From NCBI GenBank assembly GCA_022801475.1, contig JAAWSH010000259.1, positions 1 through 6,325 on the forward strand: DNA of 6,325 nucleotides, given 5' to 3'. The position numbers and the translations under genes are program-made. This DNA comes from Acutalibacter sp. (GTDB lineage: Bacteria > Bacillota > Clostridia > Oscillospirales > Acutalibacteraceae). This document shows positions 1 to 5,354 of this stretch, in pieces. The notes under the pieces are model-generated. The model was not told the DNA's origin. It searched no databases and saw nothing but the letters and a program-made list of their open reading frames with translations. The stretch's first letter is position 1, and every line of letters starts with the position of its first letter.

Positions 1-66
1 TGGTCAAAAGCAGTTTTTTGCCAAATCTACATCATATGCAAAATAAAGAAAAGGTGGAATGAATTT

Positions 67-621
67 ATGAAATTGGAACTGAAAAATCCTATGCAAAAGT
101 CTGTGACAACGGGTGTTATGGCAGCACTTCTTGCAGTAATGTCCCTCATCTCAATTCCGCTGCCAATCGGTGTGCCCATTACGCTGCAAACCTTTGGCGT
201 GGCGCTTTGCGGCTTTATGCTGGGGCCAGCCCTGGGTACAGCGGCCGTAGGGGTTTATTTGGCAATGGGCGCGATAGGCATTCCGGTATTCGCAGGCTTT
301 TCCGGCGGCTTTGGAAGTTTTCTGGGGGCGACCGGCGGTTTTCTTTGGGGCTTTTTGCCAATGGCGTTTCTGTGCGGACTGGGAATCTGGCTAGGTAAAA
401 AGCTCTATGTAGTACCCCTTGGGCTGCTGGGCCTGGCGGTGTGCCATCTGTTTGGCGCGGCACAGTATGCAATGCTGAGCGCTACGCCCTTTTGGCAGGC
501 TCTTTTGGCGGTCTCCGTGCCGTTTTTGGTCAAGGATGTTATTTCGGTGGTAATGGCCTATTTGATGGCCCTGGCAATTATTGTTTCTCTAAAAAAGGCC
601 GGGTTTGGGGGAGAAGCGTGA
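67..621 (+). CDS. bioY: BioY, substrate-binding (S) component of an ECF-type biotin transporter
   Basis: This is a 184-residue, very hydrophobic protein with about six membrane segments (near residues 13-32, 38-55, 57-75, 86-108, 113-135 and 143-176), the usual size and topology of BioY. Family signatures seen are PITLQTFGVAL (37-47) followed by GFMLGPALG, then PVFAGFSGG (73-81) and GATGGFLWGF (87-96). BioY captures biotin at the outer face of the membrane. No ATPase or EcfT gene adjoins it, so it probably uses a shared ECF energizing module encoded elsewhere (inference). The ATG at 67 follows a Shine-Dalgarno-like AAGGTGG at 51-57. The conserved acidic residue before the last helix is present (D157), but the Lys usually three residues later appears to be Ser160. 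No convincing promoter is visible in bases 1-66 and no BirA-type operator was recognised. The family call is secure; biotin as substrate is by family. Confidence 0.93.
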   Translation: MKLELKNPMQKSVTTGVMAALLAVMSLISIPLPIGVPITLQTFGVALCGFMLGPALGTAAVGVYLAMGAIGIPVFAGFSGGFGSFLGATGGFLWGFLPMAFLCGLGIWLGKKLYVVPLGLLGLAVCHLFGAAQYAMLSATPFWQALLAVSVPFLVKDVISVVMAYLMALAIIVSLKKAGFGGEA

Positions 622-1055
622 AAAATTTACGGGGACACCATCTGTTTTGCATATCTTTGTATACTGGCCACGGATATAGCCAGGCATTTACTGAAAATAT
701 GGACGCGATGATTAAGGGGTTAAAGAGCGGAGAAAAATTGACACTGTGCATGAAGCAGGACTGTATTTGTGAGGCCTGTCCCAATAGGGAAGAGGGCGGA
801 GGCTGCGCTTTAGGCACAGAGGACGTTGTATGCCGGGATAAGGCCGCGTTGGAGGTACTTTGTCTAGAGGCAGGACAAGAAATCACTTGGCCAAGGATGG
901 TCAGCCTAATGGGCCAGGTAAACAGGACGGATTTCCAGAAGGTATGCCACCGCTGCCGCTGGGTCAAAGAAGGACTCTGTTCCTATGAGTTGCTGTGTAG
1001 GTATAACGCGCAGGCCGCTAGAGAGCTTGGAACTCTGAAGTTTGAGACGCCTTAA
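618..1055 (+). CDS. DUF1284 family cysteine-rich protein of unknown function
   Basis: This 145-residue protein begins MKNLRGHHLF and continues with GHGYSQAFTENMD, the hallmark N-terminus of DUF1284 proteins (conserved RGHH then a GYS..F..NM stretch). The GTG start at 618 is chosen because the family match begins exactly there, a purine-rich GGGGGAG lies just upstream (607-613), and the GTGA overlap with the bioY stop implies translational coupling. An in-frame ATG further upstream (441) would only read the wrong frame of bioY. There are 12 cysteines in two groups: C44, C49, C51, C54, C63 and C72; then C110, C113, C121 and C127, the last beginning CHRC. Together with H7 and H8 this suggests metal or iron-sulfur cluster binding, which is an inference. 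No signal peptide or membrane segment is seen, so it is probably cytosolic. Its biochemical role is unknown to me; linkage to bioY is the only functional clue. Its 3' end overlaps the convergent Fic-like gene. Confidence 0.85.
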   Translation: MKNLRGHHLFCISLYTGHGYSQAFTENMDAMIKGLKSGEKLTLCMKQDCICEACPNREEGGGCALGTEDVVCRDKAALEVLCLEAGQEITWPRMVSLMGQVNRTDFQKVCHRCRWVKEGLCSYELLCRYNAQAARELGTLKFETP

Positions 1056-1908
1056 CATATTTTGCTCCACGGGTAGCTCCTAGCCGTAGGATGGAGCCAT
1101 TCTTTACCATAGCGCCCAAGGCGGCCTCTACTGTAGTGGGGCTGATGTCCGGCAACGCGGCGCAGATTTCAGCCTTTGAAATGGGCTCAAGGCTTGTCTG
1201 AACAAACTTTTCAATTCGTGCCCGCTTGGTTAGCTGGCGGCCAGCAGCAGGCGCTTTTAGCTCTTGAAGGCTCAGATAAAGCAGGGAGAGAAACATCTCG
1301 ATAAAAGGCAGATATTCGTTGCCGTTTTCTTCCCAATAGTTTGCGGCAGAAACGTAGGCCTGGTGATAGAAATAATAATATTTACATATATTTGATTCAA
1401 TTGAAATATATTTGCATATAGAATAGCCTTCTGCCTCCAATAACATTCGAGCCAAGAGAAGTCCAGCGGTCCAGGGAGCATGAGGAAATGTGCAGATAAC
1501 ATCCAAGGTAAGGCAAGAAATAAGCAGAAGGGGAGAGGCAGCGGCCTCTCTCTTTTTTTTATAGGCGGAAAGAGCTGTAGATATAGGGGAATCTGCCGCA
1601 GTGATAGCGCGCTCTTCCGGGAAAACAGAGGCAAGTATATGCAAATACTGTTCTGGCGTCCAGGTAAAGGGCCGGACCGCTATGGAGATCTCTTCAAGAG
1701 CAGTCCGGTAGCCGAGACAGGAGCTCCCGGCCAACTGCTGAATTGCCTGAACAGAACGTTCTACCATCTCCCTCTGAATTCGTTTATAGCGCAGAAGGTA
1801 AGCTGGCTTAGAAAAGTTTTCACTGATTAGATCAATATTGGCAACCAAACTGGCAAGGCCTTGGGGAAGAGACAGATGGTGAAGAAAAGAATAGTCAAAA
1901 TTTTTCAT
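1018..1908 (-). CDS. Fic-family pseudoenzyme with C-terminal winged-helix domain, putative transcriptional regulator
   Basis: This 296-residue protein matches, end to end, the Fic subfamily whose members begin FDYSFL and finish in a winged-helix domain. Seen are MKNFDYSFL (1-9), LGYRTALEEI (65-74), the helix leading to the Fic motif (LLLISCLTLDVICTF, 127-141), GYSICKYISIE (161-171), then NYWEENGNEYLPFIEMFL (190-207). KAEICAALPDISPTTVEAAL (245-264) with GSILRLGATRGAKYV (271-285) is the DNA-binding-like tail. Where active relatives have HPFx[D/E]GNGRxxR, this protein has CTFPHAPWTAGL (139-150): the catalytic His and the Gly-Asn-Gly-Arg nucleotide-binding loop are gone. The region between residues 75 and 125 is shortened and lacks the GKY/flap segment, and the inhibitory [S/T]xxxE[G/N] motif is not recognisable near residues 52-58. 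AMPylation activity is therefore unlikely (inference). The start at 1908 is preferred over 1950, because the latter falls at the predicted transcription start with no ribosome site, whereas GGGGGC precedes 1908. The open frame argues against a decayed pseudogene. Confidence 0.8.
   Translation of the reverse strand: MKNFDYSFLHHLSLPQGLASLVANIDLISENFSKPAYLLRYKRIQREMVERSVQAIQQLAGSSCLGYRTALEEISIAVRPFTWTPEQYLHILASVFPEERAITAADSPISTALSAYKKKREAAASPLLLISCLTLDVICTFPHAPWTAGLLLARMLLEAEGYSICKYISIESNICKYYYFYHQAYVSAANYWEENGNEYLPFIEMFLSLLYLSLQELKAPAAGRQLTKRARIEKFVQTSLEPISKAEICAALPDISPTTVEAALGAMVKNGSILRLGATRGAKYVKASQTSEFQAL
1379..1420. repeat. Two direct copies of the TATTTRCATATA element inside the Fic-like gene
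   Basis: TATTTACATATA (1379-1390) and TATTTGCATATA (1409-1420) lie exactly 30 bp apart in an AT-rich patch of an otherwise GC-richer gene. The second copy is identical over 12 bases to 1942-1953 in the operator-like repeat at this gene's promoter. On the minus strand they encode the two ICKY tetrapeptides of the protein, so codon constraint could explain part of the similarity. A role as secondary regulator-binding sites is inference only. Confidence 0.4.
1634..1649. repeat. Near-palindromic copy of the TTTGCATATA element inside the Fic-like gene
   Basis: AGTATATGCAAATACT is a 16-bp near-palindrome: five outer base pairs and the central TGCA are symmetric, with one mismatched pair. Its reverse complement shares the 14-mer AGTATTTGCATATA with 1940-1953 in the promoter region of the same gene. 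It lies about 260 bp inside the coding sequence. That would be a plausible position for an auxiliary operator, but the bases also encode ordinary protein sequence (QYLHIL). Confidence 0.4.
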
Positions 1909-1925
1909 AAGCTGCCCCCGTGTTA

Positions 1926-1955
1926 AATATATGCAAAAGAGTATTTGCATATATT
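1926..1955. promoter_or_regulatory. Perfect 12-bp inverted repeat, probable operator of the Fic-like gene
   Basis: AATATATGCAAA (1926-1937) and TTTGCATATATT (1944-1955) are perfect inverted arms separated by 6 bp. The outer right arm overlaps the -10 hexamer of the minus-strand promoter by 3 bp, and the centre (about 1940) lies near +6 from the predicted start, a classical position for repression. Because it is transcribed it could also form an RNA hairpin at the 5' end of the message. Binding by the winged-helix domain of the adjacent Fic-like protein is inferred from position, not shown. Confidence 0.65.
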
Positions 1956-1981
1956 ATAACAAATTATTGTGAGTGAAGCAA
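1953..1981 (-). promoter_or_regulatory. Sigma-A-type promoter of the Fic-like gene
   Basis: On the minus strand, TTGCTT (complement of 1976-1981) is followed after exactly 17 bp by a perfect TATAAT (complement of 1953-1958). Transcription would begin near 1946, giving a leader of about 38 nt before the ATG at 1908. This placement excludes the upstream ATG at 1950 as a usable start. Confidence 0.65.
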
Positions 1982-2035
1982 TGGGAAACTAAAAAAGTGC
2001 TGTTTACAAGCATGAGTTATCTGCACACAAGAGTG

Positions 2036-2049
2036 CGAAAGCGCTTTAT
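2036..2049. promoter_or_regulatory. cre-like palindrome upstream of the AraC-type gene
   Basis: AAAGCGCTTT (2038-2047) is a perfect 10-bp palindrome. The 14-base window CGAAAGCGCTTTAT matches an idealised catabolite-response-type operator TGAAAGCGCTTTCA at 11 of 14 positions, but lacks the outer TG and CA. It sits 14-17 bp upstream of the -35 hexamer at 2064, where a CcpA/LacI-type protein or the AraC regulator itself could act. The binding protein is not identified. Confidence 0.35.
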
Positions 2050-2063
2050 TCACCGGCTAATAC

Positions 2064-2092
2064 TTGCTTTTCTGTCCAGTTTCCAGTATAAT
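2064..2092 (+). promoter_or_regulatory. Sigma-A-type promoter of the araC-like/rarA/IMPase operon
   Basis: TTGCTT (2064-2069), a 17-bp spacer and a perfect TATAAT (2087-2092). Initiation near 2099 gives a very short leader of about 13 nt that just accommodates the GAGGG ribosome site (2101-2105). The -35 and -10 hexamers are the same as in the divergent promoter at 1953-1981. Confidence 0.65.
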
Positions 2093-2111
2093 ACAAAAAA
2101 GAGGGATGTTT

Positions 2112-3032
2112 ATGGAGCTAAGCCTAGATGGACAAAATCGGGAGCTAAAATTACACGGAACATATGCGTTTCCAGTTTATGCGGACAGAAAACTGCTTTC
2201 TTCTTATCCTACAGGGGCTTTTCCCTGGCACTGGCATGATGAAGTGGAGTTTACCTTGGTGAAAGAGGGGCAGATTGAGTATCAAGTAAACGAAAGCAAA
2301 TTTATTTTGACCACTGGACAGGGGCTGTTTTGTAATTCCGGCGCGCTGCACGCGGGCCGGATGGTAAAGGGTGACTGCGACTATATTTCTCTAACCTTCC
2401 ATCCCCGGCTGCTGGCTGGCTTTGAAGGCAGTGCGGCTGGGGCAAAGTATATCTACCCCGTGGTAGAAAGCAAGTCTTTATCCGCACTGCCGCTGGATGG
2501 AGCGGAACTTTGGCAAGGACAGGCACTGTGTCTTTTGGAGGAAGTCTACCGGCTGACCACCCAGCGGCCCGCGCTTTATGAGCTAAATGTCCAGCGTCTG
2601 TTGATCGAGATTTGGGCGGTCCTCTATGATCAATGTGCCAAGCAGGTGCGCAGCGCTCCCCAGGAGGACCCGGAACGGCTTCGGCGGCTGCGGATAATTT
2701 TGTCCTATATTCACGAACACTATGGGGAAAAGCTTACCTTGGAAGAAGTAGCCCGCCAGGCAGGGCTGTGCAGAAGTGAGTGTTGTCGGTTTTTCAAGCG
2801 GCAAATGGGAATGTCTTTATTTAATTATTTGTTAGACTATCGCACTGGCCGGAGCATTTCTTTTTTGAAAAAGGGGCTTTCGGTTTCTGACGCTGCCCGT
2901 CAGGCGGGTTTTTCAGATACATCTTATTTTTCAAAAGTTTTCCGCGAGAGAACCGGGCGCTTGCCCAGCCACTACCGCAAGGAGGCCTTGGCAGAAAAAG
3001 AGCAGCATAGGCAGGAAAGGGGAGAGACATGA
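2112..3032 (+). CDS. AraC/XylS-family transcriptional regulator with N-terminal cupin sensor domain
   Basis: This is a 306-residue regulator. Residues about 30-100 form a cupin-type ligand domain, with WHWHDEVEFTLV (39-50), an EGQIEYQVN strand and NSGALHAG (75-82); H40, H42, E45 and H80 occupy the usual histidine/acid positions. Residues about 188-290 are the paired helix-turn-helix DNA-binding region: LTLEEVARQAGLCRSECCRFFKR (208-230, first HTH) and LSVSDAARQAGFSDTSYFSKVFRERTG (256-282, second HTH), ending PSHYRK. The domain order, cupin then two HTHs, is typical of sugar- or metabolite-responsive activators; the ligand cannot be read from sequence. The ATG at 2112 is chosen because GAGGG precedes it by 6 nt. 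The upstream ATG at 2064 lies in the -35 element, and the one at 2106 is too close to the ribosome site. It overlaps rarA by 4 bp (ATGA), so regulator and RarA are co-translated. Confidence 0.9.
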   Translation: MELSLDGQNRELKLHGTYAFPVYADRKLLSSYPTGAFPWHWHDEVEFTLVKEGQIEYQVNESKFILTTGQGLFCNSGALHAGRMVKGDCDYISLTFHPRLLAGFEGSAAGAKYIYPVVESKSLSALPLDGAELWQGQALCLLEEVYRLTTQRPALYELNVQRLLIEIWAVLYDQCAKQVRSAPQEDPERLRRLRIILSYIHEHYGEKLTLEEVARQAGLCRSECCRFFKRQMGMSLFNYLLDYRTGRSISFLKKGLSVSDAARQAGFSDTSYFSKVFRERTGRLPSHYRKEALAEKEQHRQERGET

Positions 3033-4372
3033 GGCAGCAGACATTTTTTGAGACAGCCCCGGCAGACACGCCGCTGGCCACTAGGATGCGTCCTCAGTCC
3101 CTGGAGGAATTTGTGGGGCAGACTCATCTATTGGGCAGTGGCAAAGTGCTGCGGCAGTTAATTGATAACGACCGGGTGCCCTCTATGATCTTCTGGGGTC
3201 CGCCAGGGGTGGGGAAAACCACCCTGGCCCAAATTATCGCGGGCCGGACCCAGTCCAACTTTATTAATTTTAGCGCGGTAACCAGTGGCATTAAGGAGAT
3301 CAAAGAGGTTATGAACGAGGCCGAGCGTATCCGGCTTTTGGGAGAGAGCACCATTTTGTTTGTGGACGAGATCCATCGTTTTAACAAGGCCCAGCAGGAC
3401 GCGTTTTTGCCCTTTGTAGAACGGGGGAGTATTATCCTAATAGGCGCCACCACAGAAAATCCTTCGTTTGAAGTGAACTCCGCGCTGCTCTCCCGGTGCA
3501 AGGTGTTTGTTTTGCAGGCCCTTTCGGCCAAAGACCTCTCTAGCCTTTTGGGCCGCTCCCTCACCGATCCCCGGGGATTTGGCGGGCAAGAGATCGATAT
3601 GCCGGAAGAAATGCTGGAGATTGTAGCCAACTTTGCCAACGGAGATGCCCGCACAGCCTTGGGCACCCTGGAGATGATTGTACTAAACGCCCCCCGGCAG
3701 GAGGGCCGGGTGACGGTGACGAATGAGATTATTGAACAGTGTATTAATAAAAAATCCTTATTATATGATAAAAAAGGTGAGGAACACTATAACCTGATTT
3801 CCGCTTTGCACAAATCTATGCGCAATAGCGATCCCGACGCGGCGGTGTACTGGCTGGCCCGGATGCTGGAGGCAGGGGAGGACCCTCTGTACGTAGCCCG
3901 GCGGCTGATTCGTTTTGCCAGTGAAGATGTGGGTCTGGCGGACAGCCACGCTCTAGAGGTAGCCGTGGCGGCATACCAGGCCAGTCACTTTATTGGTATG
4001 CCGGAGTGCTCGGTAAACCTGACCCATGCTGTGGTATACATGTCTCTTGCACCCAAGTCCAACGCTTTGGAAAGCGCCTACATGGCCGCTGCGGGCGATG
4101 CCCAGGGGATGCTGGTCGAGCCGGTGCCCTTGGTTATTCGTAATGCCCCTACCCGGCTGATGAAGGAGCTAGACTATGGCAAGGGCTACCGCTATGCCCA
4201 CGACTATGAGGCCAAGCTGACCACGATGCAGTGTCTGCCGGATTCCCTAAAGGATAGGCGGTACTATCTTCCCACCACCCAGGGCAACGAGGCCCGGTAT
4301 GGGGAACGGCTGCGGCAGATTCTGGAGTGGAAGGCAGAGCACAGACGATTAGAAGAAAAAGGAGGTAGATAA
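3029..4372 (+). CDS. rarA: RarA (MgsA-type) replication-associated recombination AAA+ ATPase
   Basis: This 447-residue cytosolic protein is the usual RarA/MgsA/WRNIP1 length. RarA acts at stalled replication forks, probably remodelling DNA ends with single-strand-binding protein (family knowledge). Seen are PLATRMRPQSLEEFVGQ (15-31), Walker A GPPGVGKTT (57-65), Walker B ILFVDEIHRF (109-118), sensor-1 region GATTENPSF (139-147), the arginine-finger SALLSR (R156) and sensor-2 NGDARTAL (204-211). The C-terminal half has the family blocks KKSLLYDKKGEEHYN (241-255), DPDAAVYWLARMLEAGEDP (268-286), RRLIRFASEDVG (291-302) and LDYGKGYRYAHDYE (381-394). All key ATPase residues are present. The ATG at 3029 has AGGGGAG at 3018-3024 and overlaps the preceding stop; the stop at 4372 is 1 bp before the next gene. 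It differs from clamp-loader subunits and RuvB in the C-terminal blocks. Confidence 0.97.
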   Translation: MRQQTFFETAPADTPLATRMRPQSLEEFVGQTHLLGSGKVLRQLIDNDRVPSMIFWGPPGVGKTTLAQIIAGRTQSNFINFSAVTSGIKEIKEVMNEAERIRLLGESTILFVDEIHRFNKAQQDAFLPFVERGSIILIGATTENPSFEVNSALLSRCKVFVLQALSAKDLSSLLGRSLTDPRGFGGQEIDMPEEMLEIVANFANGDARTALGTLEMIVLNAPRQEGRVTVTNEIIEQCINKKSLLYDKKGEEHYNLISALHKSMRNSDPDAAVYWLARMLEAGEDPLYVARRLIRFASEDVGLADSHALEVAVAAYQASHFIGMPECSVNLTHAVVYMSLAPKSNALESAYMAAAGDAQGMLVEPVPLVIRNAPTRLMKELDYGKGYRYAHDYEAKLTTMQCLPDSLKDRRYYLPTTQGNEARYGERLRQILEWKAEHRRLEEKGGR

Positions 4373-4373
4373 T

Positions 4374-5162
4374 ATGGATCTTCAGAGGCTGGCTATAGAG
4401 GCGGCTCAAATTATCCGGGAGGACGGGGCCATGATCCGCGGCCTGTGTCACCCAAAGGTCTACTCCAAAGAGGGACATGCTAATTTTGTCACCGAGGGCG
4501 ACCTGGCTTCTCAGAAATTTTTATTGGAGAGGCTGGGCGCGTTGCTGCCGCAGGCTCATTTCTTTTCCGAGGAGCAGGAGGAGAATGTCCTGCTCCCGGG
4601 GTACAACTGGATTGTGGACCCCATAGACGGTACTACCAACTTTATGCGTGGCTACCGGCCCTGCGCCATATCGGTAGGGCTGGTAGAGGATGGCATAGGC
4701 GTGATGGGGCTGGTGTACGATGTGTGGGGGAACGAGCTATTCTCTGCTATACAGGGAGGCGGTGCTTTTTGTAACGGCGAACCCATTCACGCGGCGGAAG
4801 TCCCCATAGAGAACGCCCTTATTGTGTTTGGAACTGCGCCCTATTACCGGGAACTGGCAAAGACAACTTTTGCCGCCTTGCAGGAGACCTTTCTTCAGTG
4901 TGGGGATGTGAGGCGTTCGGGCTCTGGAGCCATTGATCTGTGTACTGTGGCAGCGGGCCGGGCCGATGGCTTTTTCGAGGCCCGCCTGTCCCCCTGGGAC
5001 TACTGCGCGGCTTCGGTGATTTTGAAGGAGGCCGGGGCGCTGTCGGGTACCCTGGGCGGCCGGCCATTAAGCTATGAGCAGGGAATGTCGGTACTGGCGG
5101 GTAGTCAGGCAGTCTTTGAAGGTCTGCGGACTATTGTGGAAAAACATTTTGGCGGGCTGTAA
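4374..5162 (+). CDS. suhB: Inositol monophosphatase (IMPase/SuhB) family Mg2+-dependent phosphatase
   Basis: This 262-residue protein has the normal length of an inositol monophosphatase. Its metal-binding signatures are intact: FFSEEQEE (63-70, the E66/E67 ligand), WIVDPIDGTTNF (79-90, with D82, D85 and T87) and LSPWDYCAASVILKEAGA (205-222, with D209). The family hydrolyses phosphate monoesters such as myo-inositol 1-phosphate using two or three Mg2+ ions. Related members act on fructose-1,6-bisphosphate, NADP or 3'-phosphoadenosine 5'-phosphate, so the substrate is not fixed by sequence, and the symbol denotes family resemblance only. The ATG at 4374 follows a perfect GGAGG (4361-4365). It begins 1 bp after the rarA stop and almost certainly shares its transcript. 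No terminator is apparent between its stop and the metK promoter. Confidence 0.92.
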   Translation: MDLQRLAIEAAQIIREDGAMIRGLCHPKVYSKEGHANFVTEGDLASQKFLLERLGALLPQAHFFSEEQEENVLLPGYNWIVDPIDGTTNFMRGYRPCAISVGLVEDGIGVMGLVYDVWGNELFSAIQGGGAFCNGEPIHAAEVPIENALIVFGTAPYYRELAKTTFAALQETFLQCGDVRRSGSGAIDLCTVAAGRADGFFEARLSPWDYCAASVILKEAGALSGTLGGRPLSYEQGMSVLAGSQAVFEGLRTIVEKHFGGL

Positions 5163-5178
5163 TTTTTCTCGATATCCA

Positions 5179-5207
5179 TTGACATCAGGCTTGTGGGATG
5201 CTATAAT
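5179..5207 (+). promoter_or_regulatory. Near-consensus extended -10 promoter of the metK leader
   Basis: TTGACA (5179-5184), a 17-bp spacer and TATAAT (5202-5207), both hexamers perfect. TG at 5199-5200, one base before the -10, makes it an extended -10 element. Initiation would be near 5214, about 14 nt before the riboswitch begins. Such a strong constitutive promoter fits a gene controlled downstream by a riboswitch. Confidence 0.92.
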
Positions 5208-5227
5208 ATTAAAAAAACAGAATAAAT

Positions 5228-5349
5228 CCTTATCAAGAGTGGCGGAGGGACAGGCCCTATGATGCCCGGCAACCTGTGGCAAGAGCTGCAAGGTGCTAAT
5301 TCCTGCGGAGTATAAGAGCTGCTGATGGCAACTCTCCCGAAAGATGAGG
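5228..5349 (+). promoter_or_regulatory. SAM-I (S-box) riboswitch aptamer controlling metK
   Basis: The leader carries the S-box consensus blocks in order: CTTATCAAGAG (5229-5239), GGCGGAGGGAC (5241-5251), GGCCCTATGATG, CCCGGCAACC (5265-5274), AAGGTGCTAATTCCTGC (5290-5306) and GATGAGG (5343-5349). Helix P1 pairs CCTTATC (5228-5234) with GATGAGG (5343-5349), including one G-U pair. The GGCAACC block belongs to the P2 kink-turn/P3 region. S-adenosylmethionine binding stabilises P1. That frees the downstream terminator, so metK is off when SAM is plentiful. Without SAM, the 3' P1 strand (5343-5349) can instead pair with 5362-5368 at the top of the terminator's 5' arm and act as an antiterminator. 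The identification is secure; the pairings were read by eye. Confidence 0.96.
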
Positions 5350-5354
5350 CGCAG

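Noticed and set aside
14..43. TTTTGC (16-21) and GCAAAA (38-43) as an inverted repeat or biotin operator before bioY
   Set aside because: Only six base pairs in an AT-rich leader; the arms point outward, unlike the Fic operator, and there is no resemblance to a BirA operator.
1064..1097. Hairpin GCTCCA...TGGAGC with inner ACGG/CCGT just past the DUF1284 stop, as a terminator
   Set aside because: The stem is interrupted, no run of Ts directly follows, and the bases are coding sequence of the Fic-like gene; not enough for a terminator call.
1480..1830. Plus-strand reading frame of 116 codons opposite the Fic-like gene
   Set aside because: It lies antisense to a gene with clear family conservation, lacks a convincing ribosome site, and its composition looks like a complement of the real gene.
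1973..2239. Plus-strand reading frame of 88 codons in the divergent intergenic region
   Set aside because: It spans both the AraC promoter and the start of the AraC gene in another frame, has no ribosome site, and its peptide resembles no family I know.
3746..3778. AT-rich patch with two runs of six As inside rarA, as a programmed frameshift or internal promoter
   Set aside because: The bases encode the conserved KKSLLYDKKGEEHYN block in frame, the slippery arrangement does not fit zero-frame codons of a classical heptamer, and the downstream frame continues as full-length RarA.
5141..5168. GAAAAA...TTTTTC stem around the phosphatase stop as a terminator
   Set aside because: The six-pair A/T stem with a loop of about 16 or more bases is too weak to terminate transcription.
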